Assembly (NCBI GenBank): GCA_934667275.1
Contig: CAKULK010000005.1
Coordinates: 1-64,000, forward strand
Reading direction: 5' to 3'
DNA: 64,000 nucleotides
Source: an uncultured Bacteroidales bacterium
Lineage (GTDB): Bacteria; Bacteroidota; Bacteroidia; Bacteroidales; Paludibacteraceae
A program made the translations under genes and the position numbers. Below, in pieces: positions 42,195-51,117 of this stretch. Below the pieces are notes generated by a model, which worked only from the letters and a program-made list of their open reading frames with translations, was not told the DNA's origin and searched no databases. The number at the start of each line of letters is the position of its first letter. The first letter of the stretch is position 1.

Positions 42195-43688
42195 ATGAAG
42201 AATACACTTCGAACTATCATAGCCGCCACATTATTATGCATCACTTGCCACGCAACAGCCCAACAAGTGACAACGCTCTATTTCTTGGAGAACGCCCCGA
42301 TGCGACACACCTTGAACCCAGCATTTCAACCTGTGAACAACGGCTACTTGAACTTCACGCCTGTTGGATATATGTCAATGTGGGGCGGCAACAACTCGCT
42401 CACGATGAGTGACCTTATATATAAGGACAAACAAACAGGCAATACCATCACCGCCTTGCACCCCAATGGCGACAAAGCGACATTGCTGAACACGCTGCAG
42501 CAAGTGACCTTCATCAATGGCGGATTGGATTTGAACTTGTTGAGTTTCGGTTTCCGCGTGAAAGAGAGCGGCTATTTCCACTTCAATGCTTTGGAACGCA
42601 TTGAAGTAGGCATCGGTACACCACACGAGTTGTACGAATTTCTGCTTGGCGGCGGTATGCAAGACTTGAACGGCGGTGTAAACCGCATCGATTTGTCACG
42701 CCTCAGCCTAAATGCCGACATCTACACGGAAGTAGGGTTCGGTTATTCACAACGTATCAATGAAAGTTGGACCATTGGCGGAAAAATGAAGTTTTTGATG
42801 GGAACCGCCGCCGCAAAAATCAAATCAATGAACCTCGGAATTGATGCCTCAGCCGAAGAATGGCGCATCAATGGGCAAGGCGACCTGTTGGTGGCAGGTC
42901 CGCTGCAATGGGACAACATGCCTCAAGACATTGATGGTATCGGGCAGATCGGTTCGGACATTGTAGATTTGAACGACATTTCTTACCTCGTTAAACCCTG
43001 TGGTTATGGTGCCGCTATTGATTTCGGGTTTGTTTACAAACCTGTTGAGCAATTCCAAATAACGGCTTCACTGAGCGACCTCGGGTTCATCTGCTGGACA
43101 AATGCCCACAACTACCACTTCAGCATCGACACCACTTTTACGGGTGCAGGCGAATTGCAATATGCTGATTATATGGTAAATGGCGAATTTAGTACCGATA
43201 GCATGATGAGCGATGTGAAGAACAGCATGCTCAATGTATTGGATGCTGTACACATGACCGACATGGGTGGAAAGACCTTCACTCGTATGGTGAATGGCAA
43301 GTTTAACATCGCCATTGACGCGAAATTTTTGGAAAACCGTCTCGGCTTAGGCGTCATCGCCACTACGCGTCTCTATCGCGGACGCTTGTACGGCGAAGCC
43401 ACCATCGGTGCCGCGTTGCGTCCATGCAACTGGTTCAACCTCGCCCTCACCTACTCGCTGCTGAACAACGGCAAATATAGCAATATCGGCGCAGGATTAA
43501 GTTTTATGCCTTACGATGGCATCAATATGACACTTGCAATGGACTATATACCAACCACTTACGCCTACTACGACAACATCCCTGTCCCCTACCGTTCACG
43601 CGGATTCAACATGGCACTCGGATTCAGTATCGTTTGGGGGACTAACCACAAGCAAAAGACGAAAGATGTAGCACCAACAGATTTGTAA
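42195..43688 (+). CDS. DUF5723 family outer-membrane protein
   Basis: A 497-residue protein with a signal peptide (ending CHATAQ). Its opening mature region LYFLENAPMRHTLNPAFQPV and MSMWGGNNSLTMSDLIYKD match DUF5723, a Bacteroidota family predicted to form FadL/PorV-like outer-membrane barrels. The C-terminal half shows amphipathic strands (RLYGEATIGAALRPCNWFNLALTYSL) consistent with a barrel. It follows the large lipoprotein gene directly. Function is not established. Confidence 0.85.
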   Translation: MKNTLRTIIAATLLCITCHATAQQVTTLYFLENAPMRHTLNPAFQPVNNGYLNFTPVGYMSMWGGNNSLTMSDLIYKDKQTGNTITALHPNGDKATLLNTLQQVTFINGGLDLNLLSFGFRVKESGYFHFNALERIEVGIGTPHELYEFLLGGGMQDLNGGVNRIDLSRLSLNADIYTEVGFGYSQRINESWTIGGKMKFLMGTAAAKIKSMNLGIDASAEEWRINGQGDLLVAGPLQWDNMPQDIDGIGQIGSDIVDLNDISYLVKPCGYGAAIDFGFVYKPVEQFQITASLSDLGFICWTNAHNYHFSIDTTFTGAGELQYADYMVNGEFSTDSMMSDVKNSMLNVLDAVHMTDMGGKTFTRMVNGKFNIAIDAKFLENRLGLGVIATTRLYRGRLYGEATIGAALRPCNWFNLALTYSLLNNGKYSNIGAGLSFMPYDGINMTLAMDYIPTTYAYYDNIPVPYRSRGFNMALGFSIVWGTNHKQKTKDVAPTDL

Positions 43689-43731
43689 TCAACAAGATAA
43701 ATCACATTAACACATATAACAACTAAACAAT

Positions 43732-44448
43732 ATGGGAAGAGCTTTTGAATATCGCAAAGCGACCAAACTCAAACGTTGGGGCCACATGGCTCGTACATTC
43801 ACCAAACTCGGTAAAGAAATCACCATTGCCGCCCGTGAGGGTGGTGCTGATCCCGACGGCAACCCCCGTCTGCGAATGCTTATCCAGCAGTGCAAACGCG
43901 AGAACATGCCCAAGGAGAACATCGACCGCGCCATCAAAAAGGCGACCGACAAGTCGTCCGAAGGCTACAAGGAAATCAACTACGAAGGCTACGGTCCGCA
44001 TGGCATCGCCATCTTCATCGAGACCGCAACCGACAACAACATGCGCACCGTCGCAAACATCCGCTCCTACTTCACCAAGCACGGCGGCACCCTCGGCACG
44101 CAAGGCTGCCTGCAGTTCCTTTTCGACCGCAAGGCGTGCTTCACCGTATCGGCTAAGGAGGGCGTGGACCTCGACGAACTCGAACTCGAACTCATCGATT
44201 TCGGCGTAGAGGAACTGGGCACCGACGAGGACGGCAACATCATCATCTACGCCGACTTCAACCAGTACTCGCAGATGCAGAAGTACTTGGAAGACAATGG
44301 TTTCGAGATTCAGTCGTGCGAGTTTGTGCGCATCCCCAACGACACCAAGACGCTCACCGACGAGGAGCGCGAGTCGGTACAGAAACTCATCGACAAAATC
44401 GAAGAGGACGAGGACGTGCAGAATGTCTTCACCAACCTCGCCGACTAA
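43732..44448 (+). CDS. YebC/PmpR-family protein
   Basis: Conserved 238-residue protein of the TACO1/YebC family, in which members act as transcriptional regulators or as translation factors relieving ribosome stalling. It opens MGRAFEYRKATKLKRWGHMART, with the family motifs ENIDRAIKKATDK, YEGYGPHGIAIFIETATDN and TKHGGTLGTQGCLQFLF. Length and start are standard. The rsmG gene begins 7 bp after its stop, linking two translation-related genes. Confidence 0.95.
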   Translation: MGRAFEYRKATKLKRWGHMARTFTKLGKEITIAAREGGADPDGNPRLRMLIQQCKRENMPKENIDRAIKKATDKSSEGYKEINYEGYGPHGIAIFIETATDNNMRTVANIRSYFTKHGGTLGTQGCLQFLFDRKACFTVSAKEGVDLDELELELIDFGVEELGTDEDGNIIIYADFNQYSQMQKYLEDNGFEIQSCEFVRIPNDTKTLTDEERESVQKLIDKIEEDEDVQNVFTNLAD

Positions 44449-44454
44449 TCGCGC

Positions 44455-45135
44455 ATGAGTACGCAACCCACCGTTGGCACAACGGGCGATAACGCTCTCA
44501 GTGTCAAACCGTTAGGCATCGAAGCCGTCAAGGAGCACTTCTCCTTGACGGCTCTGCAATTACAGCAGTTCACCGCCCTCGACGCCCTTTACCGCGACTG
44601 GAACGCCAAAATCAACGTCATCTCGCGCAAGGACATCGACAACCTCTACGAGCACCACATCCTCCATTCGCTCGCCATCGCGAAGGTCCTCACCTTCCAA
44701 CACGGCACCACCATCCTCGATGTCGGCACGGGCGGCGGTTTTCCTGGCATCCCCCTCGCCATCCTGTTCCCAGAGTGCCAATTCACGCTCATCGACAGCA
44801 TCGGCAAGAAGATACGCGTCGCCTACGAAATCGCGCAAACCATTGGTTTGGAGAATGTTACGTGCATACAGGAGCGCGCCGAGGAGGAGAAAGGCAAGTT
44901 CGATTTCGTGGTCAGCCGTGCCGTGATGCCCCTGCCCGACCTCGTGAAACTCGTCCGCAAGAACGTCAGCCACACCCAGCGCAACGCCATGCCCAACGGG
45001 CTCATCGTCCTCAAGGGGGGCAACCTGCAGGCGGAGATTCACCCGTTCCGCAACATCGTCGAGACCACGGACATCGCCACCCTGTTCCCAACCGACTGGT
45101 TCAAAGGCAAATCCGTCATCTATCTGCCCCTCTGA
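44455..45135 (+). CDS. rsmG: 16S rRNA (guanine-N7) methyltransferase RsmG
   Basis: Methylates N7 of G527 in 16S rRNA using SAM. The 226 residues show a short N-terminal extension, LYRDWNAKINVISRKDIDNLYEHHILHSLAI, the SAM site LDVGTGGGFPGIPLAILFPECQFTLIDSIGKK, and VVSRAVMPLPDLVKL. The starting MSTQPTVG is within the normal length range, although an internal ATG is absent for comparison. A 438-bp repeat-rich gap follows. Confidence 0.95.
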   Translation: MSTQPTVGTTGDNALSVKPLGIEAVKEHFSLTALQLQQFTALDALYRDWNAKINVISRKDIDNLYEHHILHSLAIAKVLTFQHGTTILDVGTGGGFPGIPLAILFPECQFTLIDSIGKKIRVAYEIAQTIGLENVTCIQERAEEEKGKFDFVVSRAVMPLPDLVKLVRKNVSHTQRNAMPNGLIVLKGGNLQAEIHPFRNIVETTDIATLFPTDWFKGKSVIYLPL

Positions 45136-45176
45136 TACTTCGCCGCGTAGCAACAGAGCAAAGTATGCCTTATTGT

Positions 45177-45219
45177 GGAGACGACGCGTCTCACGTCGTC
45201 ATACGCCAACGGCGTAAAC
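45177..45219. repeat. REP-like double-hairpin element, copy 1
   Basis: GAGACGACGCG followed by a near-complementary CACGTCGTC arm, then a second small hairpin with arms TACGCC and GGCGTA. The same arrangement occurs at 45389-45433. Confidence 0.7.
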
Positions 45220-45265
45220 CAAACGACACAGTATCTATATGCAAAAAGTATTAATACAAAGTCGT

Positions 45266-45331
45266 GTCATCTTCGTGTCAAACAGCAAGGGATGCGCAAC
45301 CCATGCGCAAGGGATAGGCAACGGATAGAAT
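45266..45331. repeat. 11-bp-period tandem array, GTCAAACAGCA family, copy 3
   Basis: Six units: GTCATCTTCGT, GTCAAACAGCA, AGGGATGCGCA, ACCCATGCGCA, AGGGATAGGCA and ACGGATAGAAT. AGGG and ACCC units alternate, giving a 22-bp super-period. Confidence 0.9.
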
Positions 45332-45388
45332 ATAAATAAGTAACAAAAACATCACCAATAACAATAAAATATACTTCACATTAACGGT

Positions 45389-45433
45389 TGGGAGACGACG
45401 CGGCTCGCGTCGTCAATTGCCCGTAGGGCAATC
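45389..45433. repeat. REP-like double-hairpin element, copy 2
   Basis: GAGACGACGCG with a GCGTCGTC arm, followed by ATTGCCCGTAGGGCAAT, a perfect 7-bp second hairpin. It mirrors copy 1 in layout but the second hairpin has a different sequence. Confidence 0.7.
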
Positions 45434-45500
45434 CATTAACGGCTAATTAACGGCAATTAACGGAGTCCTGTCCCCTCTTTGAGGATGTTATCGGGAGTTT

Positions 45501-45522
45501 TTAATGGCTCTTTAATGGGCTT
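45501..45522. repeat. Short 11-bp-period repeat
   Basis: TTAATGGCTCT and TTAATGGGCTT are adjacent 11-nt units, followed by a decayed TTAATAGAG. Similar TTTTAATGG units recur at 46140-46160. Confidence 0.6.
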
Positions 45523-45588
45523 TAATAGAGTATAAATCAGACCATTAACGGAGAATTTGGTTATTGGTTATTAATGGATACACACACA

Positions 45589-46134
45589 ATGGAATTGAAA
45601 GTCTTTTACTTCAACGCATACCGCGAGTGCACGTACCTGTTGTACGACGAACAGGGGCGCACCCTCATCATTGACGCGGGCATGTCCAACGACCGCGAAC
45701 AGCAACGTTTCGCCGAGTTCATCACGGCGCATCGTCTGACGCCTGTCGCACTGCTCATTACCCATACGCACCCCGACCACGTGTGCGGCGTATCTTTCGT
45801 GGAGCAAACCTACCACCTCACGGCTACCGTCGCGCCCGCCGAAGGTAAACTGCAGATACCCCAACTGCCTGACTTGCAGATGTTTGTCATATCCACTCCA
45901 GGGCACAAAGAGGACTCTGTCTGCTACTATCTGCCCGACCTGCACATGCTTTTCACGGGCGACACACTCTTTCAGGAGTCCATTGGCAGAACCGACTTGC
46001 CGGGTGGCGACATGGCTATGCTTATCCGCTCGCTCCGCAAACTGACCATTCTCCCCGACGATACCGACATCTACCCTGGACACGGCTATCCCACCACCCT
46101 CGCCCACGAGAAGCAGTACAACCCCTATCTGTAA
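45589..46134 (+). CDS. MBL-fold metallo-hydrolase
   Basis: Glyoxalase II-like metallo-beta-lactamase fold protein of about 181 residues. Metal ligands are visible in THTHPDHVCG, the later GH of TPGHKEDSV, the GD of FTGDTLFQ and YPGHGYPTT. Substrate unknown; small Bacteroidota members of this family are usually annotated as hydrolases acting on thioesters. The ATG at 45589 (MELKVFYFNAYREC) fits the family N-terminus; an in-frame ATG at 45574 would add five residues. Confidence 0.9.
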   Translation: MELKVFYFNAYRECTYLLYDEQGRTLIIDAGMSNDREQQRFAEFITAHRLTPVALLITHTHPDHVCGVSFVEQTYHLTATVAPAEGKLQIPQLPDLQMFVISTPGHKEDSVCYYLPDLHMLFTGDTLFQESIGRTDLPGGDMAMLIRSLRKLTILPDDTDIYPGHGYPTTLAHEKQYNPYL

Positions 46135-46207
46135 ACCCTATTTTAATGGGTTTTAATGGAGTCCAAAACAATAGCCATTTACATGTAATCAATGTTTTAG
46201 TTGTCCG

Positions 46208-46834
46208 ATGTCCAAGCAAACCGCCTTCATCATCATTGCCGCCCTGATGGTCACCTGTTACCTGACCGCCAATGTCATGGCGGTTAAGATTATCCATGTC
46301 TTCGGCATCAGCATCTTCGACGCAGGCACTATCGTCTTCCCCGTCACGTACATGTTGGGCGAGGTCGTTACCGAAATCTGGGGCTTTCGCCGCGCCCGCA
46401 AACTGATTCTCCTCACTTTCGGCTGCCAAATCACCTTCGCATTCTTCACGTGGGTGGGCTTGCACCTCCCCTACCCTGCCGAGATGGCGGACATGGCAAA
46501 CGCCTACGCGATGGTCTTCTCGTACGTGCCGCGTATCATGGTGGCGTCGTTGGTTGCCTTTCTCGCGGGCGAACTCACCAACGCCTTTCTCATGTCCAAA
46601 ATCAAAGAGCACCTTGGGGGTCCGCTATGGATGCGCACCGTCGGCAGTTCGCTTGTCGGCTATTCATTAGACACCACCCTGTTCGTTCTCATAGCCTTCG
46701 GCGGCACGGTCTCTACCGCACAACTCGGCACCATGATTGGCATCCAAATCGCCGTCAAAGTCCTCATCGAGGCATGCGCTTCCACGCCCATGGCTTACGC
46801 ACTCGTCGCCCTCATCCGCAACAAACTGCACTAA
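46208..46834 (+). CDS. Queuosine precursor transporter (YhhQ/DUF165)
   Basis: Integral inner-membrane protein of 208 residues with about six hydrophobic helices. Family features include TANVMAVKIIHVFG near the N-terminus, the central FPVTYMLGEVVTEIWGF and the C-terminal SSLVGYSLDTTLFVLIAFGG. It imports the queuine precursors used for tRNA queuosine. It ends 4 bp from the convergent FISUMP-type gene without a visible terminator. Confidence 0.92.
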   Translation: MSKQTAFIIIAALMVTCYLTANVMAVKIIHVFGISIFDAGTIVFPVTYMLGEVVTEIWGFRRARKLILLTFGCQITFAFFTWVGLHLPYPAEMADMANAYAMVFSYVPRIMVASLVAFLAGELTNAFLMSKIKEHLGGPLWMRTVGSSLVGYSLDTTLFVLIAFGGTVSTAQLGTMIGIQIAVKVLIEACASTPMAYALVALIRNKLH

Positions 46835-46838
46835 AAAA

Positions 46839-49487
46839 TCACTTTATTTCTGCACCTAACATATTGTACACTTTACCTCCGCGCAAAATAAGCACTTGCC
46901 CGTTGCGAAATACTTTCTGTATATTATCTACCATTGCGAACGGATTATTAACACTCGTTATCGGGTCTGGTTCGCAATAACGAATAAGACGGACAGCCAT
47001 ACCTACGTGCAATTCCAATTGTGCTTGCGGCGCAAGGCAGTAGGGGTCCTCGTCTCCTTCCATAAACTCCAAAGCATACGTTGCTAGTCCTGCCTGCGGA
47101 ACATCACCATCGGCAGATACCGTAGTAGCAGAATGATACAGCCCTGTACATTCAAGGACGTTCACCTCTGTTCCTATACGTCCGCCTGCTGCAGGCAAGA
47201 ATACGGCTCCTGCGGCTTCCATCTGGTGCCATTGCTCCAACGTGTACTGATTAAGGTCAAAAGGACTATAGTCGCCGTTCTGGGTGTATGTGATCCCGTC
47301 TTCTGTAAGAGTCAGATTATACTCCGTATCCTGTGTATTGGGTGTGAAAGTAATCCCCGCTGGCGTATGCCATACGTCAGGCAGGATGATGACACCGCTC
47401 ACCGTATCCACGCTACCCATACCGAACAGCCTTGCGGCATTGGGGCGGCGCAGGAAAATGTACTCCCACTCGTCTTTGGTCGGGGTGCGCCATGTATCGG
47501 CAGTGTCGGTGCCGATGACGTTGGTGCCCCAGTCACGGAACTCACCTTTGTAGTTATTATTATACACCGATGTGGATGTCCCCCATGCACCATAAAACAC
47601 ATTATTGGCATCACTGCTCCAACCGAACAAGTCCACCACGTCAGCCAATACATCTTCGCTGCTGCTGAGACTCACATTGTCTCTGCCAAGGATATAATGT
47701 TGTGCAGGTGCAAATGCGAAAGACTTTGTAGATTGCGTGTATTGCAGGTTCGCAGGGGCAAAAGCAGCATATTGGTTCTCACCGATGGAGACGGCATGAG
47801 GTTGGTAGGTAGATGCTGGTATCTCTGAAGATATATCCTTCACCAACCGCACCGAGTGCCCGTTGCTGCGTGCCCCGCCGCCTGCGGCGGACACATTGGA
47901 GCCCCATGCAGAGCCACAGAAATTGATACCGCCTGCATTGTCAGCCGTGTATATCGGAGTGCTTGCCCAGTAGTTGCCATAGACATTCACGCTGCTCACA
48001 CTCATATAGCGGTCGCCTGCAGCCGGCAGGAACACCGCCCCCGCTGCCTCCATACGGTTCCACAGCGCAGGGGTATAGACATTGTCCTGATAGTGGTTGT
48101 ATAAAGCACGGTCGCGCCAGACACCTGCTTCGGTAATCATGCCATTGGTTGCCAAGGGTTTGAACGTCGGCATGCCGGTGAAATCCCAGTTGTCGGGCAG
48201 GATGATAAGTCCGTGCACGGTGTCCCCGTCCAGCAATATACCGCCCATACCCGCCAGTTCTGCTGCGCGGTCGCGGTAGAAAAAGATATGTATCCACTCG
48301 TCCTTAGTGAGCGTGCGCCATATGTTGGCGGTGTCGGTACCGATGGCATTGACAGCCCAGTCCACGAAGTTTCCGCGGTAGTTGACTTTGTCTATTGATG
48401 CACTGATGCCGAATGGGGTAGCCGTGTTGTCAGTGCTCCAGCCGAAAAGGTCAATAGTGTCGCCCAACGTGACAATATCTACCATATTGGTTGCACCGAT
48501 AATGTCGGATTGCAGGTCGGCAAACGCCCATTGTTTGGCGGACTGTATGTAGCGCAGATTGCCACGTGAGAAAAGTACTTGCTTATGGGTAGAGACCGTA
48601 ATCGGTTGGGGCTCGTAGGCGGACTCGACGACCTCCACATAGTCGCACACGAGGCGTACCGACCGCCCTTCCGCGATGTTCAGCGGCGATTGGGAATAGA
48701 CATGACTCGGGGTGAACAGCATCGCCTCTGCCATCTCGGTGTCCGTGCCGGGTTCAAAGATATTCACATACTTGGTGCTTGACCAGTAGTAGCCGCAGTA
48801 GTTGGTTTCATACATGGTGAGTGACGCACGCATCCCTGCAGCGGGCAGGAACACCGCCCCCGCCTGCTCCAGTGCCTGCCATTGCTCCGTGGTATAGATG
48901 TTGTGGCTATAGCCGTCCTCGGTCTTGGATATGTAGTTCTGCTCCGATGGCTGCAGTCCTTTCTCGGTGCTCGGGGTGAAGGTGAGGCCGTCGGGCGTGG
49001 TCCAGTCGTCGGGTAGGATAATCAGCCCGTGCACGGTGTCCACCATGGCGAGTGCGAACAGCGTGGCGGCATTCGGGCGTTTGCACAGCAGATAGTACCA
49101 CTCCTCGCTGCTCAGCGTATGCCATGTGCCGGCGGGAACACCGTTGATAACATTGTTGCCCCAGTCCACGAAATCGCCGTTGTAATACTGTGTGGCACCA
49201 TTGAAGTCCGCACCGTATATGGGATCGCGGAAGACACCTTTGCCACTCCAGCCGAAGAGGTCTATGGTGTCATTGACTGCCACCTGCCCGATGAAGTCGG
49301 TCTGCTTCTCGGCAAAGAACCAGACTCTCGGGTAATCGAGGTAGCACTGCAGGTTGCCCTGCGAGAAACGCACCGCCTTGTCCGCGGACACGGAGAACTT
49401 GCCCTTCAACGCGCCTTGCGGCACTTGAGCGTTTGCATTCACGGCGACAACTATCGCCAAAGCGCAAAGAAGAAGATGTTTTTTCAT
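46839..49487 (-). CDS. Secreted protein with three FISUMP-like repeats
   Basis: An 882-residue exported protein with signal peptide MKKHLLLCALAIVVAVNANA. It is built from three imperfect repeats of about 260-280 residues. Each contains a DLFGWS block, a DW-x-N-x-I block, EEW or DEW, VHGLIILPD-x-W (copy 3 reads VSGVIILPDVW), AGAVFLPAAG and a terminal VRLV. This pattern recalls FISUMP (TIGR02145) domains. The last residues (KVFRNGQVLILRGGKVYN) resemble type IX secretion C-terminal tails, so export to the cell surface is inferred. The ATG at 49487 is chosen because a longer frame would overlap the promoter. Confidence 0.82.
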   Translation of the reverse strand: MKKHLLLCALAIVVAVNANAQVPQGALKGKFSVSADKAVRFSQGNLQCYLDYPRVWFFAEKQTDFIGQVAVNDTIDLFGWSGKGVFRDPIYGADFNGATQYYNGDFVDWGNNVINGVPAGTWHTLSSEEWYYLLCKRPNAATLFALAMVDTVHGLIILPDDWTTPDGLTFTPSTEKGLQPSEQNYISKTEDGYSHNIYTTEQWQALEQAGAVFLPAAGMRASLTMYETNYCGYYWSSTKYVNIFEPGTDTEMAEAMLFTPSHVYSQSPLNIAEGRSVRLVCDYVEVVESAYEPQPITVSTHKQVLFSRGNLRYIQSAKQWAFADLQSDIIGATNMVDIVTLGDTIDLFGWSTDNTATPFGISASIDKVNYRGNFVDWAVNAIGTDTANIWRTLTKDEWIHIFFYRDRAAELAGMGGILLDGDTVHGLIILPDNWDFTGMPTFKPLATNGMITEAGVWRDRALYNHYQDNVYTPALWNRMEAAGAVFLPAAGDRYMSVSSVNVYGNYWASTPIYTADNAGGINFCGSAWGSNVSAAGGGARSNGHSVRLVKDISSEIPASTYQPHAVSIGENQYAAFAPANLQYTQSTKSFAFAPAQHYILGRDNVSLSSSEDVLADVVDLFGWSSDANNVFYGAWGTSTSVYNNNYKGEFRDWGTNVIGTDTADTWRTPTKDEWEYIFLRRPNAARLFGMGSVDTVSGVIILPDVWHTPAGITFTPNTQDTEYNLTLTEDGITYTQNGDYSPFDLNQYTLEQWHQMEAAGAVFLPAAGGRIGTEVNVLECTGLYHSATTVSADGDVPQAGLATYALEFMEGDEDPYCLAPQAQLELHVGMAVRLIRYCEPDPITSVNNPFAMVDNIQKVFRNGQVLILRGGKVYNMLGAEIK

Positions 49488-49541
49488 ATAGATAGAATAC
49501 ATTGTATGTTTGCAACGGATAGCCAACTCGCGTTCAAGTCG

Positions 49542-49572
49542 CAAAGATAATGTATTCTATTGATATACACAA
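49542..49572 (-). promoter_or_regulatory. Promoter of the triple-repeat gene
   Basis: On the minus strand, TTG (49570-49572), 20 nt, then TATCTTTG (49542-49549), about 55 bp before the ATG. Confidence 0.8.
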
Positions 49573-49650
49573 TATTTCCATCATAAAACATAAAAATCAG
49601 GCTGTTATTCTTAATAAACAGTATCATTCTTATGCATAAATATACGCCTG

Positions 49651-50976
49651 CTATTCTACAGGCAGCACAGATTGTAGCGTTTCCGGAATAGATTTATTGC
49701 TGCTCACGCCATAGTGAAGCAGTTTCTCAATGCGCCCCGAAAGATTACCATTGCCATCGCGGAGTTGCCCTGCTCCCTTGTCGTAGGTATTGGTAAGCGT
49801 CTTCAACTGATTGCCAAGAGTAACGTAACTGTCTGCAAATGTGGTATATTTCTCGTATATACCGGCAGCCAATCGCATAATCTCCTCGCAATTTTTCTCT
49901 TGGCGTGTGTTCTGCCAGGTCATAAAAATCAGTCGCAATACCACTACCAAATTAGTTGGATTGATAATCAACACGCCCTTCTTGTAGGCTCTTGAACCTA
50001 ATTGGGAGTCATGGTTCATTGCCAGAATATAACTGCCTTCATTCGGCACAAACATAAGCACAATAGGCACTGCGTGTTCCACCAAACGAGAGTAGTTTTT
50101 GGCTGACAATTCCTCCACATGACGCCAAATAGAGTCGTAATTTGCCTTATCTGCGGCTTTCCTATCCTCGTCTGTTTCCGCACCCACATAATCGGAATAC
50201 GCCGAGAGCGACACCTTGCTATCAATGATAATACGGCTGCCATCCGCACCTTTCACCACCACATCCGGGCGCAAGTTCCTACCCTCCTCATCCTTTACAT
50301 TATCCTGCACAAAGAACTCCTCTCCCTCTCGCAATCCGCTGTCAAGCAATATGTTAGCCAGCACCTGTTCGCCCCAATCACCTTGCACTTTCCCCCTGTT
50401 TTTCAATGCATTCGCTAAAGTCTGAGTGGTCTTGTCGCGCTCTTTGTCATGCTCCAGCACATACTGGATACTTTGTGCTAAAGATGCTGTATTCTTGTCG
50501 CTGCTCTCCTTGGTCTTGTCCACCACATCCTGCAGGCGTTTCAACTCTTGTTGCAGCGGCTCCACCACCTGTCGCATCTGCTCGGCATTGGTATGTTTGA
50601 GTGTTTCCGTACGCTCTGCCATCTCTTTCTCAAATTGAGCACGCATGGCATCACGCGCTAATTGCAATTCAGTCTTCAAGTCCTCTTTGCGTTTCTCTTC
50701 ATCTTTCTGAGCCTGCTCTTGTGCCACTTGCAACGCCATCTCACCGGCCTTTACCTCAGCCTGCAAGGTAGCCTTTTCGGATATGTACAATTCTTTGTCT
50801 GACAGCAACTTGTCGCGTTCACTTTGCAAACTGTTAAGGCTCGATGTCAGTTGTTGTACACGTTGCTCACCACGTTCTTCTGCCTCGCGCATCAACTGGC
50901 GTTCGCGGCGCAACATGAAAAACGCCCCCACGCCGGTCAGCAGCACTCCTACCACAATGCCAATGAGTATTTCCAT
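49651..50976 (-). CDS. rmuC: DNA recombination protein RmuC
   Basis: A 441-residue protein of the RmuC family, linked to limiting inversions at short repeats. An N-terminal membrane helix (MEILIGIVVGVLLTGVGAFFML) is followed by a long coiled coil (about 20-170) and a PD-(D/E)XK-like nuclease domain. The domain contains GKVQGDWGEQVLANILLDSGL, RPDVVVKGADGSRIIIDSKVSLSAY and FVPNEGSYILA. The ATG at 50976 is preferred because the longer frame reaches back into the promoter. Given the many short repeats here, its presence is of interest, but it is a common gene. Confidence 0.93.
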   Translation of the reverse strand: MEILIGIVVGVLLTGVGAFFMLRRERQLMREAEERGEQRVQQLTSSLNSLQSERDKLLSDKELYISEKATLQAEVKAGEMALQVAQEQAQKDEEKRKEDLKTELQLARDAMRAQFEKEMAERTETLKHTNAEQMRQVVEPLQQELKRLQDVVDKTKESSDKNTASLAQSIQYVLEHDKERDKTTQTLANALKNRGKVQGDWGEQVLANILLDSGLREGEEFFVQDNVKDEEGRNLRPDVVVKGADGSRIIIDSKVSLSAYSDYVGAETDEDRKAADKANYDSIWRHVEELSAKNYSRLVEHAVPIVLMFVPNEGSYILAMNHDSQLGSRAYKKGVLIINPTNLVVVLRLIFMTWQNTRQEKNCEEIMRLAAGIYEKYTTFADSYVTLGNQLKTLTNTYDKGAGQLRDGNGNLSGRIEKLLHYGVSSNKSIPETLQSVLPVE

Positions 50977-51001
50977 ATTCAAACTCTGCAATAATTGACT
51001 A

Positions 51002-51032
51002 CAAAGGTACACAATTTTTCTTGTTTTTCCAA
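51002..51032 (-). promoter_or_regulatory. Promoter of rmuC
   Basis: On the minus strand, TTG (51030-51032), 20 nt, then TACCTTTG (51002-51009), 26 bp before the ATG. Confidence 0.8.
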
Positions 51033-51061
51033 ATAGCGGGACAAATAAATGGTGCGCACAT

Positions 51062-51092
51062 TTGCATTTTTAAGAAAATGTTCGTACCTTTG
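51062..51092 (+). promoter_or_regulatory. Promoter of the kinase-protease-PqqD cassette
   Basis: TTG at 51062-51064, 20 nt, then TACCTTTG at 51085-51092, 26 bp before the ATG at 51118. It is divergent from the rmuC promoter. Confidence 0.8.
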
Positions 51093-51117
51093 CAGACGCA
51101 TCGGACACCTTATATAT

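Larger units (their letters stand above)
45136..45573. other. Repeat-rich intergenic region after rsmG
   Basis: This 438-bp gap holds no gene. It contains two similar double-hairpin elements (45177-45219 and 45389-45433), the GTCAAACAGCA-family array at 45266-45331, ATTAACGG repeats at 45435-45466 (spacing 11 then 10) and TTAATGGCTCT-type units at 45501-45522. No TAnnTTTG promoter was recognised for the following gene. Confidence 0.8.
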
